A stretch of DNA of 9,971 nucleotides from Beijerinckiaceae bacterium (lineage in GTDB: Bacteria > Pseudomonadota > Alphaproteobacteria > Rhizobiales > Beijerinckiaceae). The translations under genes and the position numbers were made by a program. Every line of letters starts with the position of its first letter. Position 1 is the first letter of the stretch. Location: the NCBI GenBank assembly GCA_947380915.1, contig CANCSY010000101.1, forward strand, positions 1 through 9,971, given 5' to 3'. The notes under the pieces were generated by a model. It saw only the letters and a program-made list of their open reading frames with translations, searched no databases and was not told the DNA's origin. Positions 1 to 6,979 of this stretch are shown piece by piece.

Positions 1-644
1 GGCTCCCACTCCGGGAAATCATCCTTCCAGTCGCGCCCGCCGGACCATTCGAAATATTCTTCCTTCAGGTGGGGCAGCAGCGGGCCATTGCGCTGCGGGC
101 CGATGGCGGTGGCGAGCGGGTGATCATTGGCCTGGGTGTCGTGGCCGACGACCTTGACCTTCTTCTCCACGAACCAGTCCGCGGCGGAAGGCACGAAGCC
201 CGGCGCCTTGGCGAAATAGTCCTCGTTGTCCTCGTAGATATGGTGCCAGCCGGTGTTGACGATCACCACGTCGCCGGGGCGCACGACCTTGCCGGCGGCC
301 TTTTCCAGATCGTCATAGGTGATGGATTCCCACTGCTTCTTGGGGATCGACACCACAATGCCCGTGCCGAAGAAGTGCGGCAGCGGCACTTCGTTGATGA
401 AGGGCGTGCCCGCGACCACATGGGCGGGCGCGTCGATATGGGTGGTGTTGTGCATGCTGGTCGTGATGCGCTGCGAGAGCACGCCGGACTTGGCCATGTA
501 GTGGATGCGCTCGATTTTCACATCTTCGAAATAGGGCCAGTTCGGCGATTGATAGCCAAAGCGATGGGAGAGATTGTAGAACTCCACGCCCATGTCGTTG
601 TCGAGATTGTCCTGGAAATCGATGCCACGGATCTTGATCGTCAC
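1..644 (-). CDS. Cyclase family metal-dependent hydrolase (kynurenine formamidase-like), 3' end outside window
   Basis: About 214 codons are visible; the C-terminus runs off the left edge. The protein belongs to the cyclase/kynurenine formamidase family (PF04199), whose members are metal-dependent hydrolases of amide or related bonds (kynurenine formamidase, isatin hydrolase). Visible support: the metal-site signature HNTTHIDAPAH at residues 65-75 (family pattern HxGTHxDxPxH, here with T for the usual G), a KVVRPGDVVIVNTGW strand at about 119-133, and VGHDTQAND at 166-174, which corresponds to the family's later substrate-site segment. I chose the GTG start at 642-644 because GGGAGG lies 7 bases upstream; in-frame ATGs at 672-677 lack a ribosome binding site but would add 10-11 residues. 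It is divergent from the amidohydrolase gene across 116 bases, so the two may be co-regulated. The family is clear; the substrate is unknown. Confidence 0.85.
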   Translation of the reverse strand, partial: MTIKIRGIDFQDNLDNDMGVEFYNLSHRFGYQSPNWPYFEDVKIERIHYMAKSGVLSQRITTSMHNTTHIDAPAHVVAGTPFINEVPLPHFFGTGIVVSIPKKQWESITYDDLEKAAGKVVRPGDVVIVNTGWHHIYEDNEDYFAKAPGFVPSAADWFVEKKVKVVGHDTQANDHPLATAIGPQRNGPLLPHLKEEYFEWSGGRDWKDDFPEWE

Positions 645-651
645 GGCTTTG

Positions 652-657
652 CCTCCC
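652..657 (-). promoter_or_regulatory. Shine-Dalgarno deciding the GTG start of the cyclase gene
   Basis: Read on the minus strand this is GGGAGG, followed by the 7-base spacer CAAAGCC and then GTG at 644-642. No comparable purine-rich site precedes the two in-frame ATGs further upstream (677-672), so the GTG start is preferred. Confidence 0.6.
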
Positions 658-714
658 GAAGTTTGTTGACCCATCATGTGGTGCAACTGTATCAATATGC
701 GGTCTCGCTTACAA

Positions 715-740
715 GAGCCCGGGAGGACCCGGGCGGGCTC
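715..740 (+). repeat. Leader hairpin with two alternative stems upstream of the amidohydrolase
   Basis: GCCCGGG (717-723) and CCCGGGC (728-734) are perfect complements around an AGGA loop. Overlapping them, GAGCCC (715-720) and GGGCTC (735-740) form a second perfect stem that would enclose the first pair's right arm in its loop. The two stems share bases 717-720 and are mutually exclusive. The structure ends about 20 bases before the ATG at 761, just ahead of the AGGGAAG ribosome binding site, and there is no T-run after it. It could modulate translation or mark an operator; function is inferred only from position. Confidence 0.5.
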
Positions 741-760
741 GCTGACCAGGGAAGAACGCC

Positions 761-1720
761 ATGAAGAAGATCGCGCTGGAAGAACACTTCATCTCGCCGG
801 GCCTGATCGAATACTGGCAGCCGACCATGACCGACGTTCCCAAGCCGATTTACGACAAGATCTATGCAGCGCTCGCCGATTTCGGCGAGATGCGCCTGTC
901 CAGCATGGATGGCGCGGGCATCGAAAAGGCGATTCTCTCGGTTTCCGGCCCCGGCGTGCAGGTGGAGCCTGACGCGGCGCGCGCCACCGCCAAGGCCGCC
1001 GAGGCCAACGACTTTCTCGCCAATGTGACCAGCGCCCGTCCCGACCGCTATCTGGGTTTCGCCCATATCGCCCTGCAGGATCCCCAGGGCGCGGCGCGCG
1101 AACTCGAGCGCTGCGTGCGTGACCTCGGCTTCAAGGGCGCCATGATCAATGGCCATTCCATGGGCGCCTATCTGGACGAGCGCCAGTTCGACCCCTTCTG
1201 GGCAAAGGCCGAGGAGTTGCAGGTTCCCATCTACCTGCATCCCGCCGATCCCGCCCAGCAATACGCCACCTATGGCTCCTACAAGGAACTGACGCGGGCC
1301 ACCTGGGGCTGGGGCGTGGAGACCGGCACCCATGCGCTGCGCATGATCTTCGGCGGCGTGTTCGACCGTTTCCCCAAGGCGCTGCTCATGCTGGGTCATC
1401 TGGGCGAGACCCTGCCCTATCTGCTGTGGCGCTTCGACAGCCGCGCCAAGCTCTATGGCGTGAGCCTGAAGCGCCAGCCCTCCGAATATATCAAGGAGAA
1501 TATCGCGGTGACGATCTCAGGCATGTTCTCGGCCGAGCCGCTGAACTGCGCCGTGGCGGCGCTGGGCCGCTCACGGGTGATGTTCTCCGCCGATTATCCC
1601 TTCGAATCCGCCGCAGAGGCCGGGCATTTCATGGATGAGGTGGCGATCGACGAGGCGCTGCGCGAGGACATCAACTGGCGCAACGCAGCCCGCATCCTCA
1701 ACATCACCATGCAAGGCTGA
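761..1720 (+). CDS. Amidohydrolase family protein (ACMSD / gamma-resorcylate decarboxylase type)
   Basis: This complete 319-residue protein matches the Amidohydro_2 (ACMSD) family in length and layout. Members include 2,6-dihydroxybenzoate (gamma-resorcylate), 2,3-dihydroxybenzoate and 5-carboxyvanillate decarboxylases, which use a single divalent metal for non-oxidative decarboxylation in the cytoplasm. The N-terminal MKKIALEEHF supplies the metal-site E7 and H9. YLHPADP carries H160, LGHLGE carries H213, and FSADYPFE carries D278, so the whole expected ligand set is present. DRYLGFAHIALQDP and the RCVxDLGFKGAMING segment are also typical. AGGGA lies 8 bases before the ATG. The gene is divergent from the cyclase and convergent with the Ldh-family gene 20 bases downstream. 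A decarboxylase role is favoured over plain hydrolysis because of the closeness to gamma-resorcylate decarboxylase, but the substrate cannot be assigned. Confidence 0.88.
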   Translation: MKKIALEEHFISPGLIEYWQPTMTDVPKPIYDKIYAALADFGEMRLSSMDGAGIEKAILSVSGPGVQVEPDAARATAKAAEANDFLANVTSARPDRYLGFAHIALQDPQGAARELERCVRDLGFKGAMINGHSMGAYLDERQFDPFWAKAEELQVPIYLHPADPAQQYATYGSYKELTRATWGWGVETGTHALRMIFGGVFDRFPKALLMLGHLGETLPYLLWRFDSRAKLYGVSLKRQPSEYIKENIAVTISGMFSAEPLNCAVAALGRSRVMFSADYPFESAAEAGHFMDEVAIDEALREDINWRNAARILNITMQG

Positions 1721-1740
1721 CACTTGAAGGACGGATCGCC

Positions 1741-2787
1741 TCACATGAGCTGAGGCGAGGCGACCCCCGCCTTTTCCGCAATCTCCAGAAGGCCCGCGAG
1801 GGCCTTCTGCGACAGCGGGATCCCTTCGCGGGACCGGCGCTCGAAGGTACGCGCGCCGCGCTCGCCGGGCAGCATGATCGCCACATCCGGATCAAGCCTG
1901 GGCAGGGCGCGCACCACGGCGCCAAGCTCGCTCATGTCGCGCTTGAAATCATCGAGCGGGCGCATGGCGGCGATGTCGATCAGGATCAGCATGGCGTTAT
2001 GCACATGCCGGACCTTGCCGCCCGGGCCGATCATGCCCGCCAGAATGGGATTGGCGGCCATGACGCCGGTCAGGCATTCGAACATGAAGGAAATGCCCGA
2101 GCCCTTGGGGCCGCCGAGCGGCAGCAGGATCTCGGCTTCGGCTGCATTCGTCGTAGGCTCGCCCGCCTTGGTGAGGGCGCAACCGGCCGGAATGGGCTCG
2201 CCCGAGCGCACCGCCTGCTGCAACCGGCCGTTGGCGATGGTGGCGGTGGCCATGTCGAGCACCAGAGGCCCCTCCATGGAGGGCACGCCGATGGCCATGG
2301 GGCTTGTGGCGAGGCTCTTCACCCGCGCGCCATGATAGGCCATGTTCGGCGGGCCGCCATTGAACATGATGGCCGCGAACCCCTGCTCCGCCGCCGCATG
2401 GGCGTAGCGCCCGATGGCGCCCGTGTGGGTCGTGGCGCGGATTACCGCCATGCCCAGTCCAAAGGCCCTGGCGCGCTTGCCCGCCTCCTCCAGCGCCAGC
2501 TTCATGGCGACCGGCCCCGCGCAGCGATTGCCTTCGACAATGAACAGCGCGCCTGCGCGGCTGTCGATGACAGGCTTCGCGACCGGATCCATGGCGCCAT
2601 CGGCGATGGTGCGCAGATACATGGACAGCCGCGCCATGCCATGGGACGAAACACCGCGCAGATCAGCCCAGACCAGCACCTGCGCAAGCGTGGCCGCATT
2701 TGCCTCCGGCATGCCCTTCGCCATCAAGGCGGAGACCATGAACTGCGTCAGGTGATCGGCGGATATATGCTTGGACTCAGGCTTCAC
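1741..2787 (-). CDS. Ldh family oxidoreductase (malate/L-lactate dehydrogenase, Ldh_2 type)
   Basis: At 348 residues this is the normal length for PF02615, the NAD(P)H-dependent malate/L-lactate, ureidoglycolate and delta-1-piperideine-2-carboxylate reductase family, which interconverts 2-keto and 2-hydroxy (or imino) acids and is unrelated to the classical Rossmann-fold LDH. Family marks visible: DLRGVSSHGMARL at 42-54, GPVAMKLAL at 91-99, HTGAIGRYAHAA at 121-132 with the putative catalytic H121, VLDMATATIANGRL at 176-189, IPAGCALTKAGEPTTN at 199-214 and LGGPKGSGISFMFECLTGV at 224-242. Codon 1 is GTG, with GGGGA 7-8 bases upstream. It is divergent from the flavin monooxygenase gene across 149 bases and probably regulated with it. 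It may reduce a keto acid from the same catabolic route; the exact substrate is open. Confidence 0.9.
   Translation of the reverse strand: MKPESKHISADHLTQFMVSALMAKGMPEANAATLAQVLVWADLRGVSSHGMARLSMYLRTIADGAMDPVAKPVIDSRAGALFIVEGNRCAGPVAMKLALEEAGKRARAFGLGMAVIRATTHTGAIGRYAHAAAEQGFAAIMFNGGPPNMAYHGARVKSLATSPMAIGVPSMEGPLVLDMATATIANGRLQQAVRSGEPIPAGCALTKAGEPTTNAAEAEILLPLGGPKGSGISFMFECLTGVMAANPILAGMIGPGGKVRHVHNAMLILIDIAAMRPLDDFKRDMSELGAVVRALPRLDPDVAIMLPGERGARTFERRSREGIPLSQKALAGLLEIAEKAGVASPQLM
1786..1809. repeat. Perfect 10-bp inverted repeat with GCGA loop (possible terminator)
   Basis: CAGAAGGCCC (1786-1795) and GGGCCTTCTG (1800-1809) are exact complements around GCGA, a GNRA-type tetraloop on the plus-strand transcript. 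It lies inside the 3' end of the Ldh-family coding region (around residues 327-334) and 65 bases after the amidohydrolase stop. A run of T is absent on either side, so it is not a textbook intrinsic terminator. It could still stabilise or define the 3' end of the amidohydrolase mRNA at this convergent junction. Confidence 0.55.
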
Positions 2788-2936
2788 GGCGACGTCCCCA
2801 ATTCATTGCCGCGCAATCTAGCGCAAGCGCGTCCTGCCGCAAGCAAAACCAGCCTTGCGCCATCCTTGCCCTTGCGCCCCGGCGCGACTAAGTTCGCGCA
2901 GCCCGGGCGAGCCCGGCGCCAAAAGGGGATGAACGC
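2788..2936. promoter_or_regulatory. Divergent promoter region with iterated TTGCGC hexamers and an inverted repeat
   Basis: This 149-base gap lies between the outward-reading Ldh-family and flavin monooxygenase genes. GCGCAA occurs at 2811-2816 and 2821-2826, and its reverse complement TTGCGC at 2855-2860 and 2872-2877. One-mismatch relatives lie at 2837-2842 (CCGCAA) and 2866-2871 (TTGCCC). CCTTGCGCC is repeated exactly at 2853-2861 and 2870-2878, 17 bases apart. A perfect inverted repeat, GCGCGA (2882-2887) and TCGCGC (2894-2899), follows nearer the monooxygenase start. No convincing -35/-10 pair is seen. These are candidate operator sites; the regulator is not in the window. Confidence 0.4.
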
Positions 2937-4274
2937 ATGAAGGGCCGCGACGGGCAGATGGTGCTCGGGGTATTTTTCAATCACACCGGCCATCATGTGG
3001 CCTCCTGGCGCCATCCGGGCGCTGACGCTGACGCTGGGGTCAATTTCAAACATTATGTGCGCTTGGCGCAGACCGCCGAAAAGGCGAAGTTCCACTTCCT
3101 CTTTTTCGCCGACTGGCTGGCGGTGCGCGACGCCTCCGACCTCACCCTCAGCCGTTCCGCGCAATATACAGCGCATTTCGAGCCCCTGACCCTGCTGGGC
3201 GGGCTCGCGGCCGTCACCGAACAGATCGGCCTCGTGTGCACGGGCACCACCAGCTACAACGAGCCCTTCCACATCGCCCGCAAGATGGCCTCGCTCGATC
3301 ACATGAGCGGCGGTCGCGCGGCGTGGAACGTGGTCACATCGTCCTTCAAGGCGGAGGCTTTCAACTTCGGTCGCGAGGCCCATTACGATCACGAGGACCG
3401 CTACGAGCGCGCCCATGAATTCGTGGAAGTGGTGAAGGGCCTCTGGGACAGCTGGGACGACGACGCCTTTCCTCGCGACAAGGAGAGCGGCCTCTATCTC
3501 GATCCCGCCAAGCTGCATCGCCTCAATCACGAGGGCAAGCATCTGCGCGTGCGCGGGCCGCTGAATGTGCCGCGTCCCCCGCAGGGCCATCCGGTCATCG
3601 TGCAGGCGGGCGCCTCCGAAACGGGCCGGGAGCTCGCCGCCGCCACCGCCGAAGTGGTCTTCACCTCGCCGCTGGATATTGCGGCGGGCAAGGCCTTTTA
3701 TGATGATGTGAAGGGACGCATGGCCAAATATGGCCGCCATCCCGACGACATGAAAATACTGCCCGGCCTCAGCGCCACGGTGGCGGAAACGGATGAGGAG
3801 GCGGAGGAGAAATTCGAATATCTCCAGTCGCTGATCCATCCCGAAGTCGGCCGCGAGATTCTCTCCCTGGTGCTCGAAGGCGCCGACCTTTCAGGCCATG
3901 ATCTCGATGGCCCCCTGCCCGAGATATCGCCTGCGCCGCAAGGCGGCACGCCGCGCGGCGTGATCGCGATGGCGCGCAAGGAAAACCTGACCATGCGCCA
4001 ACTCTATCTGCGGCTGGCGGGTGCGCGCGGCAAGCGCAGCATCAAGGGCTCGGCGATTCGCGTGGCCGACGAGATGGAGGCATGGTTTCGCGCAGGCGCC
4101 TGCGATGGCTTCATCCTGCAACCGGCCTATCTGCCCGGCAGCCTCGACGAGGCTTGCACGCTGCTGGTGCCCGAGTTGCAGAAGCGCGGGCTCTTCCAGA
4201 CCGAATACACGGGAGCAACCCTGCGCGACCATCTGGGCCTCGCGCGGCCAAAGAGCCGCTACGCGAAGGATTGA
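2937..4274 (+). CDS. LLM class flavin-dependent monooxygenase (NtaA/SnaA/DszA family)
   Basis: This complete 445-residue protein has the length and order of the NtaA/SnaA/SoxA(DszA) branch of bacterial luciferase-like monooxygenases: nitrilotriacetate monooxygenase, pristinamycin IIA synthase, dibenzothiophene-sulfone monooxygenase. These cytosolic enzymes use reduced FMN, delivered by a separate flavin reductase, plus O2 to hydroxylate or cleave C-N, C-S or ring bonds. Visible marks: FFADWLAVRD at 56-65, FEPLTLLGGLAAVTEQIGL at 81-99, the signature SLDHMSGGRAAWNVVTS at 119-135, YDHEDRYERAHEFVEVVKGLW at 150-170, and QAGASETGRELAA at 223-235 near the flavin phosphate site. An AGGGG ribosome binding site precedes the ATG by 8 bases. 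No flavin reductase partner is encoded beside it. It converges on nasA with only 7 bases between the stop codons. The family is certain; the substrate is unknown. Confidence 0.92.
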   Translation: MKGRDGQMVLGVFFNHTGHHVASWRHPGADADAGVNFKHYVRLAQTAEKAKFHFLFFADWLAVRDASDLTLSRSAQYTAHFEPLTLLGGLAAVTEQIGLVCTGTTSYNEPFHIARKMASLDHMSGGRAAWNVVTSSFKAEAFNFGREAHYDHEDRYERAHEFVEVVKGLWDSWDDDAFPRDKESGLYLDPAKLHRLNHEGKHLRVRGPLNVPRPPQGHPVIVQAGASETGRELAAATAEVVFTSPLDIAAGKAFYDDVKGRMAKYGRHPDDMKILPGLSATVAETDEEAEEKFEYLQSLIHPEVGREILSLVLEGADLSGHDLDGPLPEISPAPQGGTPRGVIAMARKENLTMRQLYLRLAGARGKRSIKGSAIRVADEMEAWFRAGACDGFILQPAYLPGSLDEACTLLVPELQKRGLFQTEYTGATLRDHLGLARPKSRYAKD

Positions 4275-4281
4275 GTCGCGC

Positions 4282-6972
4282 TCAGGCGACGCTTTCCAGC
4301 ACGCGCGCAGCGCCGATGATTTTGCGGATCTCCGGCACGCAGGAGCCGCAATTGGTTCCCGCCTTCACCGCCGCGCCAACAGCGGCGGCGTCGCAGGCGC
4401 CCGCACCAATCGCTTCGCGGATGGCGCCCTCAGACACGCCGAAACAGGCGCAGACCATGGGCCCGCGATCCACCATGCCGCCGACATCACGCACACTCAA
4501 GGCGAAGCGGCGCCGGGTGGCGTCAATCACATCGGCGGCCAGCAGATCCTTCAGCGTCTCCCACACGGGCTCGCTCCCGGGCGGGGCGAGAAACAGGGCG
4601 GCTTCAAGCCGTCCGTCCTTGAAGGCCGCTGCGCGATAAAGCCCCTGCGGCGCATCGAGCAATTCGGCGATTTCGCACTGCGCGAAATGCGCGTTGAACC
4701 AGTCTGCAGCCTCTTGCACGGACCAGTCGCTCGCGACGCGGTAACCAACGCCATCGGCCAGCGAAATGCGCGCCCACCAGCATGAATCTGGCGGAGCGAT
4801 CGGCGCGCGCGCCATGAAGGCGCCCTCCCGCGCAAATCTGATCGGCGTCAACCGCACGGGCGTCGCCTTCAGTTCCGGCTGGCCCGAGAATGGATCAGTC
4901 GCCGGATTCACAAGCGCGCCCACACGCCCGTGGGATGATGTTTCCGCCGACCAGTGAATCGGCGCAAAGACAGCGCCAACGGCTTGCGCCTCGGTGATGT
5001 CGACACGCAGAAGGGCTTGCCCATAGGGCGATGCAATCTGCGCAAAACCGCCGCTCGCCAGACCAAGCTGCGCGGCGTCTTGCGGATTGACGCTGGCGAA
5101 GGGCTCTGGCGCATGGGCGCCCAGGCGCGGGCTGCGCCCCGTGCGCGTCATGGTGTGCCACTGATCGCGCATGCGGCCCGTGTTGAGCATCAATGGATAG
5201 TCGGTTGACGGCCCCAGCGACAGCGCAGGCTTTGTCAGTTCCACAAAACGCGCGCGACGATCGGGCGTCTGGAAATCGCCATTGGTGAAGAGCCGCGCGG
5301 CGCCCACGCGCTCGCCCCTTTTCAACGGCCACTGCACCGGCTCCAGAGCCTCATAGGCGGCAGCGCTTAGCTGCGCGAGCCCGCCAATATCGAAGCCGCG
5401 CGCGCCCTCGTTTTCAAAACAGGACAAGGCCGCATGTTCGCGGAAAATGTCCGCCGGCCCCGCATAGGCGAAGGCCTCGCCAAAGCCCATGCGTTTGGCG
5501 ACTTCGCAAACAATCCACCAATCGGGCTGCGCTTCGCCGGGCAGCGGTAGAAAGGGCCGCTGGCGCGAAATGCGCCGTTCCGAATTGGTGACGGCGCCAT
5601 CCTTCTCGCCCCAGGCCGCCGCTGGCAGCAGCACATGGGCGCCGGCGTTGAGCGTGTCATTGGAGAGCAGCACTTCGGAGATGGCGAAGAAATCGAGCGC
5701 GCCAAGCGCAGCGCGCGCATGATCGGCCTTGGGCAAGGACACCGCAGGATTGGTCGCCATGACCCAGAGTGCGCGCACACGCTTGTCGGCGATGGCGTCG
5801 AACATCTGCACGGCCTTCAGGCCCTCGCGCTGCGCCATCAGCGGCGCATTCCAGAACCGCTTCACGCGATCCACTTCAGCGGGCGCAAAACCCATATGCG
5901 CCGCCAGCATATTGGCCAGACCGCCCGCCTCGCGCCCGCCCATGGCGTTGGGTTGCCCCGTGAGCGAGAAAGGTCCTGCGCCTTCCTTGCCAATGCGCCC
6001 GCTCGCCAGATGGCAATGGATGATGGCGTCGACTTTATCCGTACCCTGCGCCGATTGGTTGACGCCCTGGCTCCAGGCGGTGACCACGCGTTTGGTGCTG
6101 ATCCACGCATCGCAGAAGGTGGTGATGAGCGCAGCGTCGATGCGGCAAAGCAAAGACACCGTTGCGAGATCGGGCGCGATTTCGCGGGCGGTCTGCAGAG
6201 CGGCGTCAAAGCCCGATGTGTGCTCGGCGACAAAGGCGTGATCGACGGCGCCGCGCGCGACAATCTTTTGCAGCAACCAGGCGAAGAGCACCGTGTCCAT
6301 ACCCGCTGCAATCGGCAGAAACAGATCGGCTTCATCAGCGGAGGGCGTGCGGCGCGGGTCGATGACGATAAGTTTCGCGCCCCGCTGCGCCCGATTGGCC
6401 TGCATGCGCTGGAAGAGAACCGGGTGACACCAGGCGGCGTTGGATCCCACCAGCACGATGAGATCAGCCTGATCCAGATCCTCATAGGAACCGGGCACCA
6501 GATCGCCGCCAAAGGCGCGCTTGTGGCCCGCGACCGACGAGGCCATGCAGAGACGCGAATTGGTGTCGACATTCGCGGAGCCCAGGAAGCCCTTCATCAG
6601 TTTGTTGGCGACGTAATAATCTTCCGTCAGCAACTGACCCGAGAGATAGAAGGCGAGCGCGTCAGGCCCATGGGCGCGCGCATTGCGCGTAAAGCCTTCC
6701 GCAACTGCGTCCAGCGCAATGTCCCAGGAAACGCGCTCATAGGAGCCGCTCGCCATGCGCAGCATGGGATACAGCAGGCGCCCCTCGAGTGAAACCGTTT
6801 GACCCAGCGCCGAGCCCTTCGAGCACAAACGACCGAAGTTTGCGGGATGATCGGGATCGCCTGCGATGGCGACGCCGCCAACGCCATCAGGCGTTGCAAG
6901 AACCCCGCAGCCGACGCCGCAATAGGGACAGGCCGTGCGGATAGCGTCCATGGTCGCTGCGCCATCCATCAT
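4282..6972 (-). CDS. nasA: Assimilatory nitrate reductase, Mo-bisMGD catalytic subunit with C-terminal BFD-type [2Fe-2S] domain
   Basis: This 896-residue protein reduces nitrate to nitrite in the cytoplasm; there is no twin-arginine signal. The N-terminal [4Fe-4S] site is C15-x2-C18-x3-C22-x27-C50, followed by K52, as in NasA/NarB/NapA. NSRLCMASS puts the Mo-ligand cysteine at C142. TGQPNAMGGREAGGLANML at 338-356 is typical of assimilatory enzymes. The molybdopterin-dinucleotide domain runs from about 591 (YPLMLNTGRMRDQWH) to 708. The tail (840-896) is a BFD-like domain with CxC (841, 843) and CxxC (875, 878) spaced by 31, as in Klebsiella-type NasA. Stop and start are coupled to the upstream flavoprotein: its TGA is inside TGAGGA, the ribosome binding site. 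Two ATGs are adjacent; the second (6969) has the better 7-base spacing, giving 895 residues. It is the last gene of the operon in this direction. Confidence 0.95.
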   Translation of the reverse strand: MMDGAATMDAIRTACPYCGVGCGVLATPDGVGGVAIAGDPDHPANFGRLCSKGSALGQTVSLEGRLLYPMLRMASGSYERVSWDIALDAVAEGFTRNARAHGPDALAFYLSGQLLTEDYYVANKLMKGFLGSANVDTNSRLCMASSVAGHKRAFGGDLVPGSYEDLDQADLIVLVGSNAAWCHPVLFQRMQANRAQRGAKLIVIDPRRTPSADEADLFLPIAAGMDTVLFAWLLQKIVARGAVDHAFVAEHTSGFDAALQTAREIAPDLATVSLLCRIDAALITTFCDAWISTKRVVTAWSQGVNQSAQGTDKVDAIIHCHLASGRIGKEGAGPFSLTGQPNAMGGREAGGLANMLAAHMGFAPAEVDRVKRFWNAPLMAQREGLKAVQMFDAIADKRVRALWVMATNPAVSLPKADHARAALGALDFFAISEVLLSNDTLNAGAHVLLPAAAWGEKDGAVTNSERRISRQRPFLPLPGEAQPDWWIVCEVAKRMGFGEAFAYAGPADIFREHAALSCFENEGARGFDIGGLAQLSAAAYEALEPVQWPLKRGERVGAARLFTNGDFQTPDRRARFVELTKPALSLGPSTDYPLMLNTGRMRDQWHTMTRTGRSPRLGAHAPEPFASVNPQDAAQLGLASGGFAQIASPYGQALLRVDITEAQAVGAVFAPIHWSAETSSHGRVGALVNPATDPFSGQPELKATPVRLTPIRFAREGAFMARAPIAPPDSCWWARISLADGVGYRVASDWSVQEAADWFNAHFAQCEIAELLDAPQGLYRAAAFKDGRLEAALFLAPPGSEPVWETLKDLLAADVIDATRRRFALSVRDVGGMVDRGPMVCACFGVSEGAIREAIGAGACDAAAVGAAVKAGTNCGSCVPEIRKIIGAARVLESVA

Positions 6973-6979
6973 GCATTCC

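Larger units (their letters stand above)
645..760. promoter_or_regulatory. Divergent promoter region between cyclase and amidohydrolase genes
   Basis: This 116-base gap separates two genes read outward, so it should hold both promoters. On the plus strand TTGACC (666-671) and TATCAA (690-695), 18 bases apart, form a plausible sigma-70-like promoter for the amidohydrolase. On the minus strand only a weaker TTGTAA/TACAGT pair, 17 bases apart, is seen for the cyclase. The segment around 675-700 is more AT-rich than its surroundings. The right half contains the GC hairpin annotated separately. The promoter calls are by eye and tentative. Confidence 0.4.

Noticed and set aside
69..764. Open frame of 231 codons on the plus strand across the cyclase gene and the divergent gap
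   Set aside because: It is antisense to the cyclase, whose metal motif reads clearly on the minus strand, and it runs through the promoter region into the amidohydrolase start.
692..1399. Open frame of 235 codons on the minus strand opposite the amidohydrolase
   Set aside because: The opposite strand carries all the expected metal ligands in order; this frame has no domain features.
2270..2283. Perfect 14-base palindrome CCCTCCATGGAGGG in the Ldh-family gene
   Set aside because: A loopless 14-base palindrome is expected about once per 10 kb by chance, and it encodes a normal PSMEGP stretch.
1999..2940. Open frame of 313 codons on the plus strand opposite the Ldh-family gene
   Set aside because: It is a shadow of a well-supported gene. 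Its end overlaps the monooxygenase start, but the His/Arg/Gly-rich product is not recognisable.
2784..3839. Open frame of 351 codons on the minus strand opposite the flavin monooxygenase
   Set aside because: It is antisense to a clear family member, has no domain signature, and would occupy the divergent promoter gap.
4275..4290. Possible terminator GTCGC-GCTCAG-GCGAC at the monooxygenase/nasA convergent junction
   Set aside because: The stem is only 5 bp, with no T-run, and it overlaps the nasA stop. Too weak to call.
5635..6792. Open frame of 385 codons on the plus strand opposite nasA
   Set aside because: It lies wholly antisense to a gene with complete cofactor motifs. Its translation shows no recognisable domain and has the Arg/Ala/His-rich look of a shadow frame in GC-rich DNA.
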